A stretch of 64,000 nt of DNA. Source: Orientallactaga sibirica. Lineage: Eukaryota; Chordata; Mammalia; Rodentia; Dipodidae. Location: NCBI GenBank assembly GCA_036365145.1, contig JAEOAD010000055.1, positions 4,154,001-4,218,000 of the forward strand. Direction: 5' to 3'. Both the position numbers and the translations under genes were made by a program. The notes beneath the pieces were generated by a model. The model was not told the origin of the DNA. It saw nothing but the letters and a program-made list of their open reading frames with translations, and did no database searches. How positions within the stretch are numbered: position 1 is the stretch's first letter; every line of letters begins with the position of its first letter. Of the stretch, positions 1-12,136 are shown one piece after another.

Positions 1-317
1 TAAGGACAAAAGCGAAGTCCACTCAGAGTAGAGTCCTTCTGAACTGCCCTCTTCTGCATGGCTGATGTCCAAACCCTGGCCCTGCTGTTTGAGGGACAAA
101 CATCTTCAGGGTGTACAGAGCTTGGTGGATCTCCTCTGGCTGATCCCTGGGCTTGGATGACATCGCTCCTGGCTGACTACCTGTTCCCACCCTCCACTCC
201 TGCTAGGGTCCCTCTGTAGGAGGCCCCTGCCCATGAGGGCAGAGATCCTGCATACTGGCTTGCGCTCTCTGTGGCATCACATACAGGAAAAACACTCTTG
301 CTGATAAGACAATATAG

Positions 318-903
318 TCATTCATTTTGTGATGCTATGACCAAATGCCTGACAGAAGCAACTTAAGGGAAAAATGACTTTTCTAAAATTTATTAATTTA
401 ATTTATTTATTTGAGAGGGAGAGAGAGAGAGAGAAAGAAGGAGGGAGGGAGAGAAGAAGAGAGAAGGGAGAGAATGGGTGCACCATTTCAGCCACTGCAA
501 ACAAACTCCAGACGCATACACTACCTTGTGCATCTGGCTTATGTGGGTCCTGGGGAATTGAACGTAGGTCCTTTGGCTTTGCAGGCAAGCGCCTTAACCA
601 CTAAGCCATCTCTCCAGTCCAGATTAATTTATTTTGGCTCATGGTTTCAGGAGGTTTTAGCCCATCATGTCAGGGAAGCAGGACACAACAGCTCAGTTCA
701 TAGTGGCAAAGGCATGCGACAGAGGCTGTTCATAACCAAGAAGACCAGCAAGCAGAGAATGAGACAGGAAGTAGGCAGAGATAACCCCCTCCCCAAAGAC
801 CTTCCTAAAGTTTCCAGAACTTCTCCAAATAGACCCACTAGCTGAGGTCCAAGCTTTCAAAACACGAGCTTCTGAGGGGACATTTCAAATTCAAACCATA
901 ACA
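318..903 (-). mobile_element. Probable MaLR-type solo LTR with a nested SINE
   Basis: On the minus strand it begins TGTTATGGTTTGAATTTG and runs to GTTGCTTCTGTCAGGCATTT with the family's GGTCATAGCA end. A minus B2-like SINE (383-620) is inserted. Flanks TATAC (904-908) and TATAG (313-317) are a near-match 5-base duplication. Family name from memory of rodent and human MaLR LTRs; no ERV coding sequence is present. Confidence 0.55.
383..620 (-). repeat. B2-like tRNA-derived SINE
   Basis: In minus orientation it has the A box in TGGCTTAGTGGTTAAGGC, a B-box region, a (GA)n-rich stretch and an A/T-rich tail. It is inserted in the LTR at 318-903. Confidence 0.9.
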
Positions 904-1004
904 TATACAAAAGGTCCCATGTAATACTCTAATGATATACAACTACTATGTTAATTTAATAAAACTGGGATCTTACTACACATGTCATCATACAATATTT
1001 TTGT

Positions 1005-1355
1005 GGCATGTGAGTACTATGTGTGGTACATGTGGTGTGTGTATGTACAGTGCAGACAAGCGTGTGTACAGATACATGTGCCCATGCATACGCATGTGAG
1101 AGCCAGGAGAGAACATGGAGGACTCTCCTCTTTTGTGCTTGTGCACTCTTTCCTTGAGACAGTCTCTCCTGAACTCAGAGCTGCCTGTTCTTGTCAGGCT
1201 GGCCAACCACTGAGCCCCAGTGATTCTCTGATCTCTACTCTCCACAGACTGGGACCCCAGGAATATGTCGGTGTGCCCAGATTTTTGTGTGGGTGCTGGA
1301 GATCTAACTCCAGCATGGCAAGCACTCTTAGCCGCTGAGCCATCTATGGGGCTCC
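1005..1355 (-). repeat. B3-like SINE with (TG)n-rich tail
   Basis: The tract contains GTGTGTATG repeats, GACAGTCTCTCCTGAACTCA and the inverted tRNA-like end GCCGCTGAGCCATCTATGGG. This layout is typical of rodent B3. Confidence 0.6.
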
Positions 1356-1536
1356 TTGCAGGGGAGATGGCTCTGCAGTTCATAGTGCCCGCCTCGCAAG
1401 CACGATGACCTGAGAGCTTCCTCAACTCCCCAGCACCCACATAAAAAGCTGGGTGTGGTCATGCACAACTATGACCCCATCCTATATAGGTGCTGGAGAC
1501 CGCAGAATTGCTGGAAGTCACTGACTAAAAACAACA

Positions 1537-1715
1537 GCTCATGGCTTAGTGGTTAAAGCACTTGTATGCGAAGACTAAGGACCCAGGTTCAATTCCCCAG
1601 TACCCGCATAAGCCAGATGCACAAGGTGGCATCTGTGTCAGCTCAGGGTTGAGACTGTGTTGTAAGGAAATAGGAAGACTAGTGATAAACAAGAGCACCT
1701 GGCATTCTCTCCTCA
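1537..1715 (+). repeat. B2-like SINE, diverged
   Basis: It has CATGGCTTAGTGGTTAAAGC, GGTTCAATTCCCC and AGCCAGATGCACAAGGTGG. The 3' half is degraded. Confidence 0.75.
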
Positions 1716-1817
1716 TGTGCATGAGGTGTGTGCATCTGCACCCAATGGGCAAATACTACACTTGCATTACACACACACCACACATATTCTACATACATAA
1801 CATATGTGTGTGTGTGT

Positions 1818-1992
1818 GCAAGCAGAGAGATACAGAGAATAAAAGAATGGGCACTCTAGGGCTTCTTGCCACTGTAAACAAATTCCAAATGCGCAAAGTG
1901 GTGCATTTTACATGGTTGTATGTGGTACTAGGAAATTGAACACAGGCTTTGCAAGCAAGTGCCCTTTATTGTTAAACCATCTGTCCAGCTCC
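1818..1992 (-). repeat. B2-like SINE, diverged
   Basis: Inverted copy with AAGCAAGTGCCCTTTATTGT, AAACCATCTGTCCAGCTCC and a GAACACAGG remnant of the B box. Confidence 0.7.
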
Positions 1993-2147
1993 AAAATATA
2001 TTTTTATTAGCAAATATTAAATATACATATCAATGGTTTTCATTATGACATTTTTATATCCAAACTATAATCTTTTTGTATCATACTATGTTTTGATTAT
2101 CTTTCTATGTTAGTGAATAGAATGACTGTAGAATAAAAAATAAAATG

Positions 2148-2300
2148 ATGAGCATGGTGGCACACACCTTTAATCCCAGCACTTGGGAGGCAGAGGTAGG
2201 AGGTTTGCTGTGTGTTAAAGGCCAGCCTGGGTTACAGAGTGAGTTCGAGGTCAGCCTGGGCTAGAGTGAGACCCTACCTCAAAACAACAAAAACTCCAAA
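2148..2300 (+). repeat. B1 SINE
   Basis: It runs from GAGCATGGTGGCACACACCT through TTTAATCCCAGCACTTGGGA to GAGTGAGACCCTACCTC, with the internal duplicated GAGTTCGAGGTCAGCCTGG unit. Confidence 0.9.
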
Positions 2301-2316
2301 ATAAAAATAAATGTAG

Positions 2317-2535
2317 GGTTGGAGAAATGGCTTAGTGATTAAGGCATTTGCCTTCGAAGTCAAAGAATCCTGGTTCGATTCTCCAGGACCCACATGCATC
2401 TGGAGTTCATTTGCAGTGGCTAGAGGCCCTGGAGTGCCCATTCTCTCTCTGTCTGCCGCTCTTCTATCTGTCTCTCTGCTTGCAAATAAATAAATAAAAA
2501 TAAAAAATAAAATAAAATAAAAAATAAATAAATGT
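2317..2535 (+). repeat. B2-like SINE
   Basis: It has GGTTGGAGAAATGGCTTAGT, B box GGTTCGATTCTCC, a (TC)n stretch and a long AAATAAATA tail, and lies directly downstream of a B1. Confidence 0.9.
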
Positions 2536-2589
2536 AGAATTCATATCATTTTGAATGACTGCTTTTTCCTTGTATAGTCAGTCTATACC

Positions 2590-2846
2590 TTTTTTATTAT
2601 TATTATTTTGTGTTTGAGAGAGAGAGACAGAAAGAGAAAGAGGCAGAGAGAGACAGAGAGAGAAAGGGCATGCCAGGGCCTTTCAGCCACTGTGAACAAA
2701 CTCCAGACGAGTGCACCCTCATGTGCATGTGCAACATTGCATGCTTGCATCACCATGCGTCTGGTTATATGGGACCTGGGGATTTGAACATGTGTTCTTA
2801 GGCTTCGTAGGCAAGTGCCTTAACTGCTAAACCATCTCTCCAGTCC
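2590..2846 (-). repeat. B2-like SINE
   Basis: Inverted copy with a TTATTATT tail, a GA-rich run, and CCATCTCTCCAGTCC at the 5' end of the element. Confidence 0.9.
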
Positions 2847-3024
2847 AGACTATACCTTTTTATATCAATTCCCAGCTGCTAGCTCTTTTAGGCTATTTAT
2901 ACTTTTAGGTGATTATAATCATGGAATGTTTGGGGTGAATTTACTTAATGAAGGGCCTCTCATTCACATGGCGCCTTTTCAAATGCTGAGAAGAATCTAG
3001 CAATTTTATATTCTTAACTTTTTT

Positions 3025-3410
3025 CACATGCTGTGAGTGTACATGCACGTGTGTGTGCACATGTGTGTAGGGTATGTGTGGTGTGGCGTGTGTGATGTAT
3101 GGTGTAGGTACTGTGTGTGCAGATGCATGCCCCATGCGTTTGCAGAAACCAGAGAAGAATGCCAAGTGTACTCTTGTGACTCATCCGTGTGCATCCTTGA
3201 GTCCGGCTCTCTCCCTTCATCCAGAATTGCTGTTAGTAAGTCCCAGAGACTTTCAGGTCTCCATCCCCTTTGGGCTGGGATCACAGACATATGTGGCCAC
3301 GTCTTTTTAAGTGGGTTCTGGGGAGTCACACTTGGTGGTCTCCAGCCCAAGAGACCCTCATGCTTTAAGCAGCAAGCACTATGAACTGCTGAGCCATCTC
3401 CCCACCCCTA
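3025..3410 (-). repeat. B3-like SINE with (TG)n tract
   Basis: It has the GTGTGTGCACATGTGTGTAG tract, GGCTGGGATCACAGACATAT, and the inverted end AACTGCTGAGCCATCTCCCC. Confidence 0.65.
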
Positions 3411-3799
3411 ATTTTGTCTTCTTTTCTTTCTGTTAACGGGCCCCTCCTAAATTGTATAAACATCAGGCTTCACAAAAACTGGATGTGTTCATTGGCTATG
3501 ATAAACATTCTCACACTCAGTTTTGTTTTTTTTTTTTTTTTTGGCTGCATTTTTATTTCCTTAGGACAGATTCCTAGAAACAGAATTGCGGGATTAAAGC
3601 AGAAACAACATTCTTAAGATTCTTGAATATATTGCCAAAGGGACCTCCAAAAGTGGTGATCTCATTTACACCCCAAACTAAACCAGAAGACCCAGGCCTG
3701 GGCTTGTGCGTCTGTCATGGTGGCTCAGATGTTGCCATTAACATTTCTCCTGAAGCAGAGTTCACGAGCTAAGGTCCATGGCACCCAGGAGCAGAAGTT
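3411..3799. other. Unassigned stretch
   Basis: AT-rich DNA with a poly-T run (about 3529-3542). No gene or recognised repeat beyond that. The TTAGGACAGATTCCTAGAAA segment may be an old repeat. Confidence 0.5.
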
Positions 3800-3902
3800 T
3801 TATGACCTGTGAACTGCGTATTTTCCCTCCCCTCCCCCTTCCCCTTTAGAACTCCACTCTCCATCATATCCCCTCCCTCTCTCCATTAGTCTCTTTTTTT
3901 AA

Positions 3903-4034
3903 TATGATGTCATCCTCTTTTACTTCTACTTTTAGGGTCTTGCGGAGGTATTGTTAGGCACAGCAAGGTATGATGTCATCCTCTTTTACTTCTACTATGA
4001 GGGTCTTGCGGAGGTATTGTTAGGCACAGCAAGG
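3903..4034. repeat. 66-base tandem duplication inside the L1 3' UTR
   Basis: Units 3903-3968 and 3969-4034 begin TATGATGTCATCCTC and end GGCACAGCAAGG. They differ at about two positions. The L1 3' end at 17916-18247 carries a single copy of this segment, so the duplication belongs to this insertion or its subfamily. Confidence 0.92.
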
Positions 4035-5209
4035 TCATGGATATCAAGGCCAATTTCTGTCTGGGCAGTTGCATTGTAGGGAGTCGTACCCTTCCTTTGG
4101 CTCTTCCATTCTATCCGCCCCTCTTCCGCAATGATCCCTGAGCCTTGGAGGTGTGACAGAGATGTTTCAGTGCTGGGCACTTCTCCATCCCTTCTTCTCA
4201 GCACTATGTTGCCTTTTGGATCATCCCAGTGGTCATCGCCATCTGAAAAGAGAAGCTTCTCTAACCAGAAGTGAGAGTAGCATTAATATGTGAATATGAG
4301 CATTAAGTGTAGTATTTTCCGGGCAGCTTGGTGGGAATAGTATATACATTTAGATAAGGGCATGCTTTATACCCCTAAGGCTTATGACCTTACCTACCAT
4401 AGACTTTACTTAGTTTTTTCAGTACCAGGTATGTATTCCCTCCCGTAGAGAGGGCCTTTAGTCCAATTATAGAGCAGTTGGTTACCCCACGAGTAGACAT
4501 GCCACTATTGCACCCGTTCAGTCTTTGGGCCTGTCTGGCCAAATTTGAATATTCAGCGTCCACTGTTTTCACTGCTGATGACTTCTGTCTCCCATACTCT
4601 GCATGCAGTGCAGCTTTTCCAGCTTTCAGTTGGCTGGTCTACAGGGAGAAGGTTTTCTGCTCAGCACCAGCTTGCTTTCTCAGTGACCTTGCCTCTCAGG
4701 CAAGAGATGTCTTCAGCAATAGGGTCTTACTGTCTGTTTCTCAGGGAAAACCAAGGGCTTTGGCAAAAGCCTTTAATGTTTTGGAGGCTACCGGGACCTC
4801 CTTGGCCAACAACTCACTGGAAGGTATCCCATCCCAGGTACTGAAAATTTTCTAGTAACAGTCTACAGCTTCTAGATGTACCATTATTCAAAACAGTAGT
4901 TTTACATAAGTCTTATTCACAATCTTTTGAAATTAGATTGACCCTCCCCTTGCCCTTCTTTTATGTATTCTCTACCCATGGCCTTGGTTAGGCCATTCCC
5001 CTCCTTGTAATCAGTCCTTCCACTTACATATGTGCAATACCATACACTTCAGTCCTTCCCTTTCCTCCGTCCCTTATAGCCTTTTACCAGCTTACTGGTT
5101 TCTGGCACCAATTTTTGGTTCCAGTTCACACACAAGTCTGTCTATTTGTAGCTAGGATCCACATATGAGAGAGAACATGTGACGTTTGGCTTTCTGAGCC
5201 TGGGTTACC

Positions 5210-8200
5210 TCACTTAGTATAATCCTTTCCAGATCCATCCATTTCCCTGCAAATTTCATTTTTCTTTACTGCTGAATAGAACTCCATTGTGTAAATGTAC
5301 CACATCTTTATTATCCATTCATTTGTGGTGGGACATCTAGGCTGCTTCCATTTCCTAGCTATTGTGAATAGAGCGGCAATAAACATGGTTTTGCAAGTAT
5401 CTCTAAGGAAGTGAGAAGAGTCTTCTGGATATATGCCTAGGAGTGCTATAGCTGGATCATATGGTAAATCTATTTCTAGCTGTCTCAAAAACCTCTACAC
5501 TGATTTCCACAATGGTTGGACTAGGTTACATTCCCACCAACAGTGTAGAAGTGTTCCTCTTTTTCCGCATCCACGCCAACACTTATTGTCCTTTGTTTTC
5601 TTGATGGAAGCCATTCTGACAGGAGTGAAATGGAATCTCAAAGTGGTTTTAATTTGCATTTCCCTGATGGCTAAGGATGTGGAGCATTTTTTCAGATGTT
5701 TATATGCCATCTGAATTTCATCTTCTGTGAATTCTCTATTTAGTTCCATAGCCCATTTTTAACTGGGTTGTTTGAATTCTTATTATTCTGTTTTTGAGTT
5801 CTTTGTATATTCTGGATATTAATCCTCTGTCAGATGTATAGCTGGCAAAGATTTTCTCCCATTCTGTAGGTTGTCTTTTGCTCTACTCACAGTGTCCTTT
5901 GCTGTACAAAAGCTTTGTAATTTCATAAGGTCCCATTGGTTGATTAGTGTTTTTATTCGCTGAGCAATTGGGGTTATATTCAGAAAGTCCTTACCTATGC
6001 CAATATGTTGAAGGTTTCCCCTACTTTTTCCTCTAGCAGGTTCAGAGTTTCAGGTCTGATATCAAGGTCCCTGATCCATTTGGATTTGACTCTTGTGCAT
6101 GGAGAAAGACAAGGATCTATGTTTATCCTTTTACATACCGATGTCCAGTTTTCCCAACACCACTTGTTAAAGAGACTATCTTTTCTCCAATTAATATTTT
6201 TGGCATTTTTGTCAAAAATCAGGTGGCTGTAGCTGCTTGGATTAATATTTGGGTCTTCTATTCTGTTCCATTGATCTACCTGTCTGTCCTTGTGCCAGTA
6301 CCATGCTGTTTTTGTTACTATGGCTTTGTAATATAACTTAAAATCGGGTATGGTTATACCACCTGCCTGATTTTTGTTTCGCAAAATTGTTTTGGCTATT
6401 CGAGGTTTTTGTGTTTCCAGATGAATTTTAGGATTGTTTTTCTATTTCCGTGAAGAAAGCTATTGGGATTTTAATAGGGATCGCATTAAATGTATAGATT
6501 GCTTTTGGTAAGATTGACATTTTCACAATATTGATTCTTCCAATCCAGGAGCATGGGATGTCTTTCCATTTCCTTGTGTCTTCTGTAATTTGTCGCTCGA
6601 GTTTTTTAAAGTTCTCATTGTAGAGATCCTTCACTTCCTTGGTTAAGTTTATTCCAAGGTATTTTATTTTTTGAGGCAATTGTGAATGGGAGAGATTCCT
6701 GATTTCATCCTCTGCACGTTTGTTGTTAGTATATAGAAAAGCTACTGATTTCTGTGTGTTTATTTTGTATCCTGCTACATTGCTAAAAGTGTTTATCAGC
6801 TCTAACAGTTTGCAGGTAGAGACTTTAGGGTCTGTTAGGTATAGAATCATATCGTCTGCAAATAATGATAATTTGATCTCTTCCCTTCCGATTTGTATCC
6901 CCTTTATGAGTGTCTCTTGCCTTATTGCTGTGGCTAAGACTTCCAGTACTATATTAAATAGTAGTGGGAAAGTGGACACCCTTGTCTTGTTCCTGAATTT
7001 AGAGGAAAAGCTTCAAGTTTTTCCCCATTTAGTATTATGTTGGCTGTAGGTTTGTCATAAATAGCTTTTATTATGTTGAGATATGCTCCTTCTATTCCCA
7101 GTTTCTGTAATACTTTCACCATGAAGGGGTGTTGGATTTTGTCAAATGCCTTTTCTGCATCTATTGAGATGACCATATGATTTTTGTCCTTCAGACCATT
7201 TTATATGGTGTATTACATTTATGGATTTGCGTATGTTGAACCATCCCTGCATCTCTGGGATAAAGCCTACTTGGTCAGGGTGAATAATCTTTCTGATAAA
7301 TTCTTGTATTCTGTTTGCCAGTATTTTGTTGAGAATTTTTGCATCCATGTTCATGAGGGAGATTGGTCTATAGTTTTCTTTTTTGATCTGTCTTTGTCCG
7401 GTTTGGGTATCAGGGTGATGCTGGCTTCATAGAAGGATTTTGGTAGAGTTCCTTCCTTTTCTATTTTATGGAAAAGTTTGAGAAGCATTGGCGTTAGATC
7501 CTCCAGGAATGTCTGGTAAAATTCAGCAGTGAATCCATCTGGGCCTGGGCTTTTTTAGTTGGGAGACTTTTTATAACTGCTTGAATCTCTGTGGTTGTTA
7601 TAGTTCTATTTAAATGGTTTATCTCTTCTTGATTTAATTTTGGTAGGTCATATGAATCAAGGAATTCATCCATTTCTTTCAGGTTTTCAAACTTAGAGGC
7701 ATATATATTCTTAAAGTATGTCCGTATGATTTTCTGAATTTCTTTGGTATCTGTTGTGATGTTGCCTTTTTCATCTCTAATTTTATCAATTTTTGTCTCT
7801 TCTCTCTTTCTTTTGGTCAGATTTGCTAAGGGTTTGTCAATCTTGTTTATCCTTTCAAAGAACCAACTCTTTGTTTCATTGATCTTTTGATTGTTTTTTT
7901 GGTTTCCATTTCATTAATTTCTGCCCTAACCTTTATTATTTCTTCCGTCTACTAATTTTTGGTTTGCCTTGTTCTTCTTTTTCCAAGGCCTTAAGGTGAA
8001 GCATTAAATTGTTTAGTTGTGAACTCTCCAATTTCTTAATATATGCACTTAGGGCTATAAATTTCCCTCGTAGGACTGCCTTCATTGTGTCCCAAAGGTT
8101 TTGGTATGTTGTATTCTCATCATCATTTGATTCTACGAATTTCTTGATTTCCTTTTTAATTTCTTCAATGACCCATACATCATTCAATAAAGTGCTGTTT

Positions 8201-8935
8201 AGTCTCCATGAGTTTCTGTATGCTCTGTATATTTTCTTGTTGCTGATTTGCAGTTTAATCCCATTGTGGTCAGACAATGTACAAGGGATTATTTCAATTT
8301 TCCTGTATTTGTTAAGATTTGATTTGTGTCCTAGTATATGGTCTATTTTAGAAAATGTCCCGTGTGCTGCTGAGAAAAATGTATATTCTGCAGCATTTGG
8401 ATGGAATGTTCTGTAAATATCTGTTAGGTCCATTTGTTCCATGGTATCATTTAATGCAGATGTCTCTCTGTTTATTTTTTGCTGGGTAGACCTGTCAAGT
8501 GATGAGAGTGGGGTATTGAAGTCCCCACTACTATTGTGTTAGGAGATATCTCTGACCTTAATTCTAATAGTGTTTGTTTGATGAAATTGGGAGCCCCCAT
8601 GTTAGGGGCATATATGTTTAGGATTGTAATGTCCTCCTGTTGGAGGGTTCCTTTAATCAGTATAAAGTGACCTTCTTTATCTTTCCTCACAAATGTTGGA
8701 TTGAAGTCTATCTTGTCAGAAATTAAAATAGCAACCCCTGCCTGTTTTCTAGGCCCATTTGCTTGAAATACCTTTTTCCAACCTTTCACCCTAAGAAGGT
8801 TTCTATTTTTATTGAGAGATGAGTTTCCTGGAGGCAACAGATGGTAGGATCCTGCTTTTTAATCCAGTCTGCAAGTCTATGTCTTTTGATAGGGCATTGA
8901 GACCATTGATATTAAGAGTTATTATTGACATATAT
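5210..8935 (-). pseudogene. L1 ORF2 (endonuclease and reverse transcriptase), multiply broken
   Basis: The pieces lie in several frames. They are the apurinic endonuclease (8837-8472, with QAGVAILISDKIDF and ILNIYAPN; 8442-7936, with [19 protein letters not shown] and SDHNGI), and the reverse transcriptase palm (7354-6949, with [20 protein letters not shown] and [14 protein letters not shown], then 6979-6428 with the catalytic FADD of [12 protein letters not shown]). The C-terminal region follows (6384-5995, 5749-5495, 5488-5210 with NEWIIKMWYIYTMEFYSAVK). Frame changes separate nearly every block, so no functional protein is possible. Confidence 0.92.
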
Positions 8936-8997
8936 GTGTTTATTCTCACCATTCTTCTTATTTTTAGTTTTTCCTGTTTTCCCTTTACTCACTTGTT

Positions 8998-9989
8998 TTA
9001 ACTGTTATTTGAGTATGGTTTATTTTTTCCTATTTCCTGATGTGTGTTCTTTGCTTTCTCCTCAGCATGAATGATTCCTGCAAGTATTTTCTGTAGAGCT
9101 GGTTTAGTTGCCAAAAATTCCTTTAGCCTGTCTTTGTTGTGGAATGTCCTTATTTCTCCATCTATTTGGATAGATAGTTTTGCAGGATAAAGTAATCTCG
9201 GTTGACAGTTTTTATCTTTCAGAACTTGGAATACATTACTCCAGGCCCTTCTGGCCTTTAAAGTTTGTGTTGAGTAATCTGCTGTGAGTCTGATGGGCTT
9301 CCCTTTGTAGGTCACTTGCTTTTTCTCTCTAGCTGCTTTCAATATATTTTCTTTGGTTTGTATGTTTGGTAGTTTAATTATAATATGGCGGGGAGAGGTT
9401 CTTTCCAGGTTTTGTCTGTTTGGTGTTCTAAAGGCTTCCTGTATCTGCATTGGCATCTCTTTCCCAATTTGGGGAAGTTTTCCTCTATGATTTTGTTGAA
9501 AACACCTACTATGCCTTTGGAGTGAAATTCTTCTCCTTCTACTATCCCTTGAATTCTTATGTTTGATCTTTTCATAGTGTCCCGAATATCCTGTAATTCC
9601 CATTCATACCTTCCTATTATTTTGTCTTTCTCTCTGTTGGACTGTATTAGATCAGCTACTTGGTCTTCTAGCTTCGATATCCTGTTCTCTCCTTCATCCA
9701 TTCTACTAGAGAGATTTTCTACAGAGGTTTTAATTTCACTGACTGTGTTCTTTATTGCTAGCATTTCTGAGTGGGTTTTCTTTATTCTTTCTATTTCCGT
9801 ATTTATGTCTAGTATTGACCTCCTTATTTCATTAAATTGGTTTTCTGTGTTTTCTTTGAATCCTTTGATTTCTTCTTTGAGGTCTTTGAACCCTTTCATT
9901 TCCTCTTTGAGTTCTTTGAACATAATTATAATCATTCTTTTGAAATCTTTCTCGGGGATGTCCTCTAAGTCAGCCTCACTGAAGGTCAT
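8998..9989 (-). pseudogene. L1 ORF1, frameshifted
   Basis: The first part (9989-9378) begins MTFSEADLEDIPEKDF. It has a long heptad-rich coiled coil (KELKEEMKGFKDL..., NEIRRSILDINTEIERI) and then the RRM-like region starts with SNIRIQGIVEGEE. The frame shifts near 9470. The C-terminal part continues in another frame (RHIIIKLPN, LTADYSTQTLKARRAW), ending near 8998. The encoded protein would be the RNA-binding trimer of the L1 particle. As it stands it is not continuous. Confidence 0.9.
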
Positions 9990-10376
9990 TTCTGATATAT
10001 TAATACTTTTGGTGGATTTATATTGTCTGGATGTTTTGTGTTTCTTGTATTGTAATGTAGAGATCTTTGCATCTTGAATTAATTTAATGCTTGGGTTTTC
10101 TAAATATCTGCAGTAATGTTAGATGTATCAATCAATCTGATATTATATGTCTTCAGTGTAGGAGTTTAAGGTGTTAAGTGTGGTTCTTAAGGCTCTCAAA
10201 GTAATCACAGAAGTGACCCTTGCCTGCTATGAGATTATCAAGTGGGGTGAATGGAACAGAATACAGTCAAGATCCAAAAATTTAACTCAACAATGTACCC
10301 CTTCAATGAAATACAACACAGAGTATTTGTGCAAAAGCAGGTATTATGACAAAGTCACAGTTCCTAAGGATATGTG

Positions 10377-10475
10377 TTAGCCCACGCCCTTAATCCTGTC
10401 AGCTGGGAGGCTAAGATTTCTGATCTGTAGAGAGTTCCAAGGTCAGCTTGTGATCAAGAGAGACCCTTCCCCAAT
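10377..10475 (+). repeat. Degraded B1-like fragment near the L1 5' region
   Basis: CACGCCCTTAATCCTGTCAG, CTGGGAGGCTAAG and GAGAGACCCTTCCCC give a weak B1 match. Confidence 0.4.
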
Positions 10476-10499
10476 GAATAAAACCAAATTACCTTTTGG

Positions 10500-10960
10500 A
10501 ACGGGTTTGATCACAGCTATGCTGCCCGGCTGCTTGGTTCCTTTGCTGTGACGAGGATTCAGGAGGTCAGCTGCGTCTGTGGGTGTCTGCTTTCCCTGCG
10601 CCCGATGCTGCTGGCGAGCTCTTTCCCAAGTCTCTGTACTCGCCGTACTTGCAGCCGTGGTGGGGGAGGGGAGGCTGTGAGTGGCGGCTGAAGTCCGTCT
10701 GTTCCTCTACGCGATCCTCTTCCTCACAAGCCTCTTTGTTTGTCTCTACTGTCCTCCTTCCACGCTTCTTGAGATTGTGAGGAGGCGGTGTGAGTGGAAA
10801 ATTCTCCTCGCCTGTCTTTAAAAGTTCTGCGGATCAGCTGTCTCAGGCGGCGCCTAGCTGCGCCGCCGCCGCGGCAGCTGCGGCGGCTGTGGAGCCGCTT
10901 CTTTGGGCTCCAGACGCTCTGGAACTCTCCTACTTCTCTGCTGGGCTTGAAAGTTTACTA
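10500..10960 (-). other. GC-rich block, probable L1 5' UTR/promoter
   Basis: It is CpG-dense (GCCGCCGCCGCGGCAGCTGC near 10861) and sits exactly where the 5' UTR of the minus-strand L1 is expected, upstream of ORF1. Its position and the AT-rich surroundings make an unrelated gene promoter less likely. Confidence 0.55.
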
Positions 10961-11068
10961 TGTATCTCACTTTTTAGTAGAAAAGTGTATTTTGCTGGGG
11001 TTTGTTTTGCTTTTGTTCGCACACTTATGTCAGTTTGATCCCCAGGCCCCACATAAAAAGTTGAAAGC

Positions 11069-11298
11069 TGGGCTAGAGAGATGACTTAGTGGTTAAGGTG
11101 CTTGCCTGTGAAGCCTAAAGATCAAGGTTTGATTCCCTAGTGCCCATGTAAGTCAGATGCACATGGTGGTGTGTGTGTCTGGAGTTTGTTTACAGTGGCT
11201 AGAGGCCCTGGCATGCCCATTCTCCCTCCCTCCCTCTCTCTCTCTCTATCTGCCTCTTTCTCTCTCTCAAATAAATAAATAAAATTTAATTAAATTTT
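11069..11298 (+). repeat. B2-like SINE
   Basis: It has GGCTAGAGAGATGACTTAGT, GGTTTGATTCCC and CCTGGCATGCCCATTCTC, with TC-rich and AAATAAATA ends. Confidence 0.9.
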
Positions 11299-11300
11299 TT

Positions 11301-11452
11301 TTTTTTTGGTTTTTGAGGTAGGGCCTCACTCTAGCCCAGGCTGACCTGGAATTCACTCTGAATTCTCAGGGTGGCCTCAAACTTACAGCTATTCTCCTAC
11401 CTCTGCCTCCCGAGTGCTGGGATTAAAGGCGTGCGCCACCACGCTTGGCTTT
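11301..11452 (-). repeat. B1 SINE
   Basis: Inverted copy with poly-T, GAGGTAGGGCCTCACTCTAG, and TGCTGGGATTAAAGGCGTGC at the head. Confidence 0.93.
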
Positions 11453-12136
11453 AAATGTTTTTTAAAGCTGGAAGCTATGGCAGGCTTCTGTAATCCCAGC
11501 ACCCTGACAGCAAGATGGGAGGTGGAGACAGGAAAATTTCCCCAAAGCGCTCATTGCAAGCCCTGCAAAGAGCAGAGGAGAATCCAGAGCAAGAACCCCT
11601 GCCTCAAATGAGGTGGACAGGTGAGGATGGACCTCCAAAGTTGTCCTCTGATCTCTACAAGCATATCATGGCATACACACACCCACACTCTCATGCAAAC
11701 ACACACACACACACATTCACATGCAAATAAAGAATAAAAAAAATTAACCTCTGATTCTGAGAATAGTATCTGATAGAGTTTATCAGATTGACAAGGGGTC
11801 AGGTTCAATACACTCACTGTCTGGGTTTATTCACATTTCCTACTGTCTGAGTTTATTCACATTTCCTTAACACTTGTGCATGACGTGGAAGGAGAAGGAA
11901 GCCTCTCTGAACCTCGGCTGGACCCAGGCTCAATGCTCAGTGTCAGAGGCAGTGGGAGCTGGGCTGACCCTGTCCGGGAGGGGTCATAGTTTAGGCAGGA
12001 GATTCACTTTCATAACTCCTGCCACTTGTGGTCCTAGTGCTTGAGGACAAAGTTGACTGATTTCCCAGGGTCTTCAGAAAAATCAGGAATGCAGATTTCT
12101 TATATGGACCAATATAAAACAATCCTTCCAATATCT

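Larger units (their letters stand above)
3800..10960 (-). mobile_element. Nearly full-length L1 retrotransposon, broken
   Basis: Reading on the minus strand it has a GC-rich 5' region (about 10960-9990), ORF1, ORF2 and a long 3' UTR (about 5200-3800). Both reading frames carry frameshifts or stops, so it is dead. The 3' UTR matches two other L1 3' ends in the window (14890-15665 plus, 17916-18247 minus), which helps define the family. The left end lacks a clear oligo-T. The right end is set by the CpG-rich block and is approximate, and a B1-like insert may interrupt the 5' region near 10377-10475. Confidence 0.88.

Noticed and set aside
3995..4855. Open frames in the L1 3' UTR
   Set aside because: They lie in non-coding L1 sequence; similar short frames occur in the other L1 3' ends (15286-15516, 17921-18217).
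10500..11038. GC-rich block considered as a separate gene promoter or first exon
   Set aside because: It sits exactly upstream of L1 ORF1 on the same strand, and no spliced gene model could be attached to it. The L1 5' UTR is the simpler reading, though not proven.
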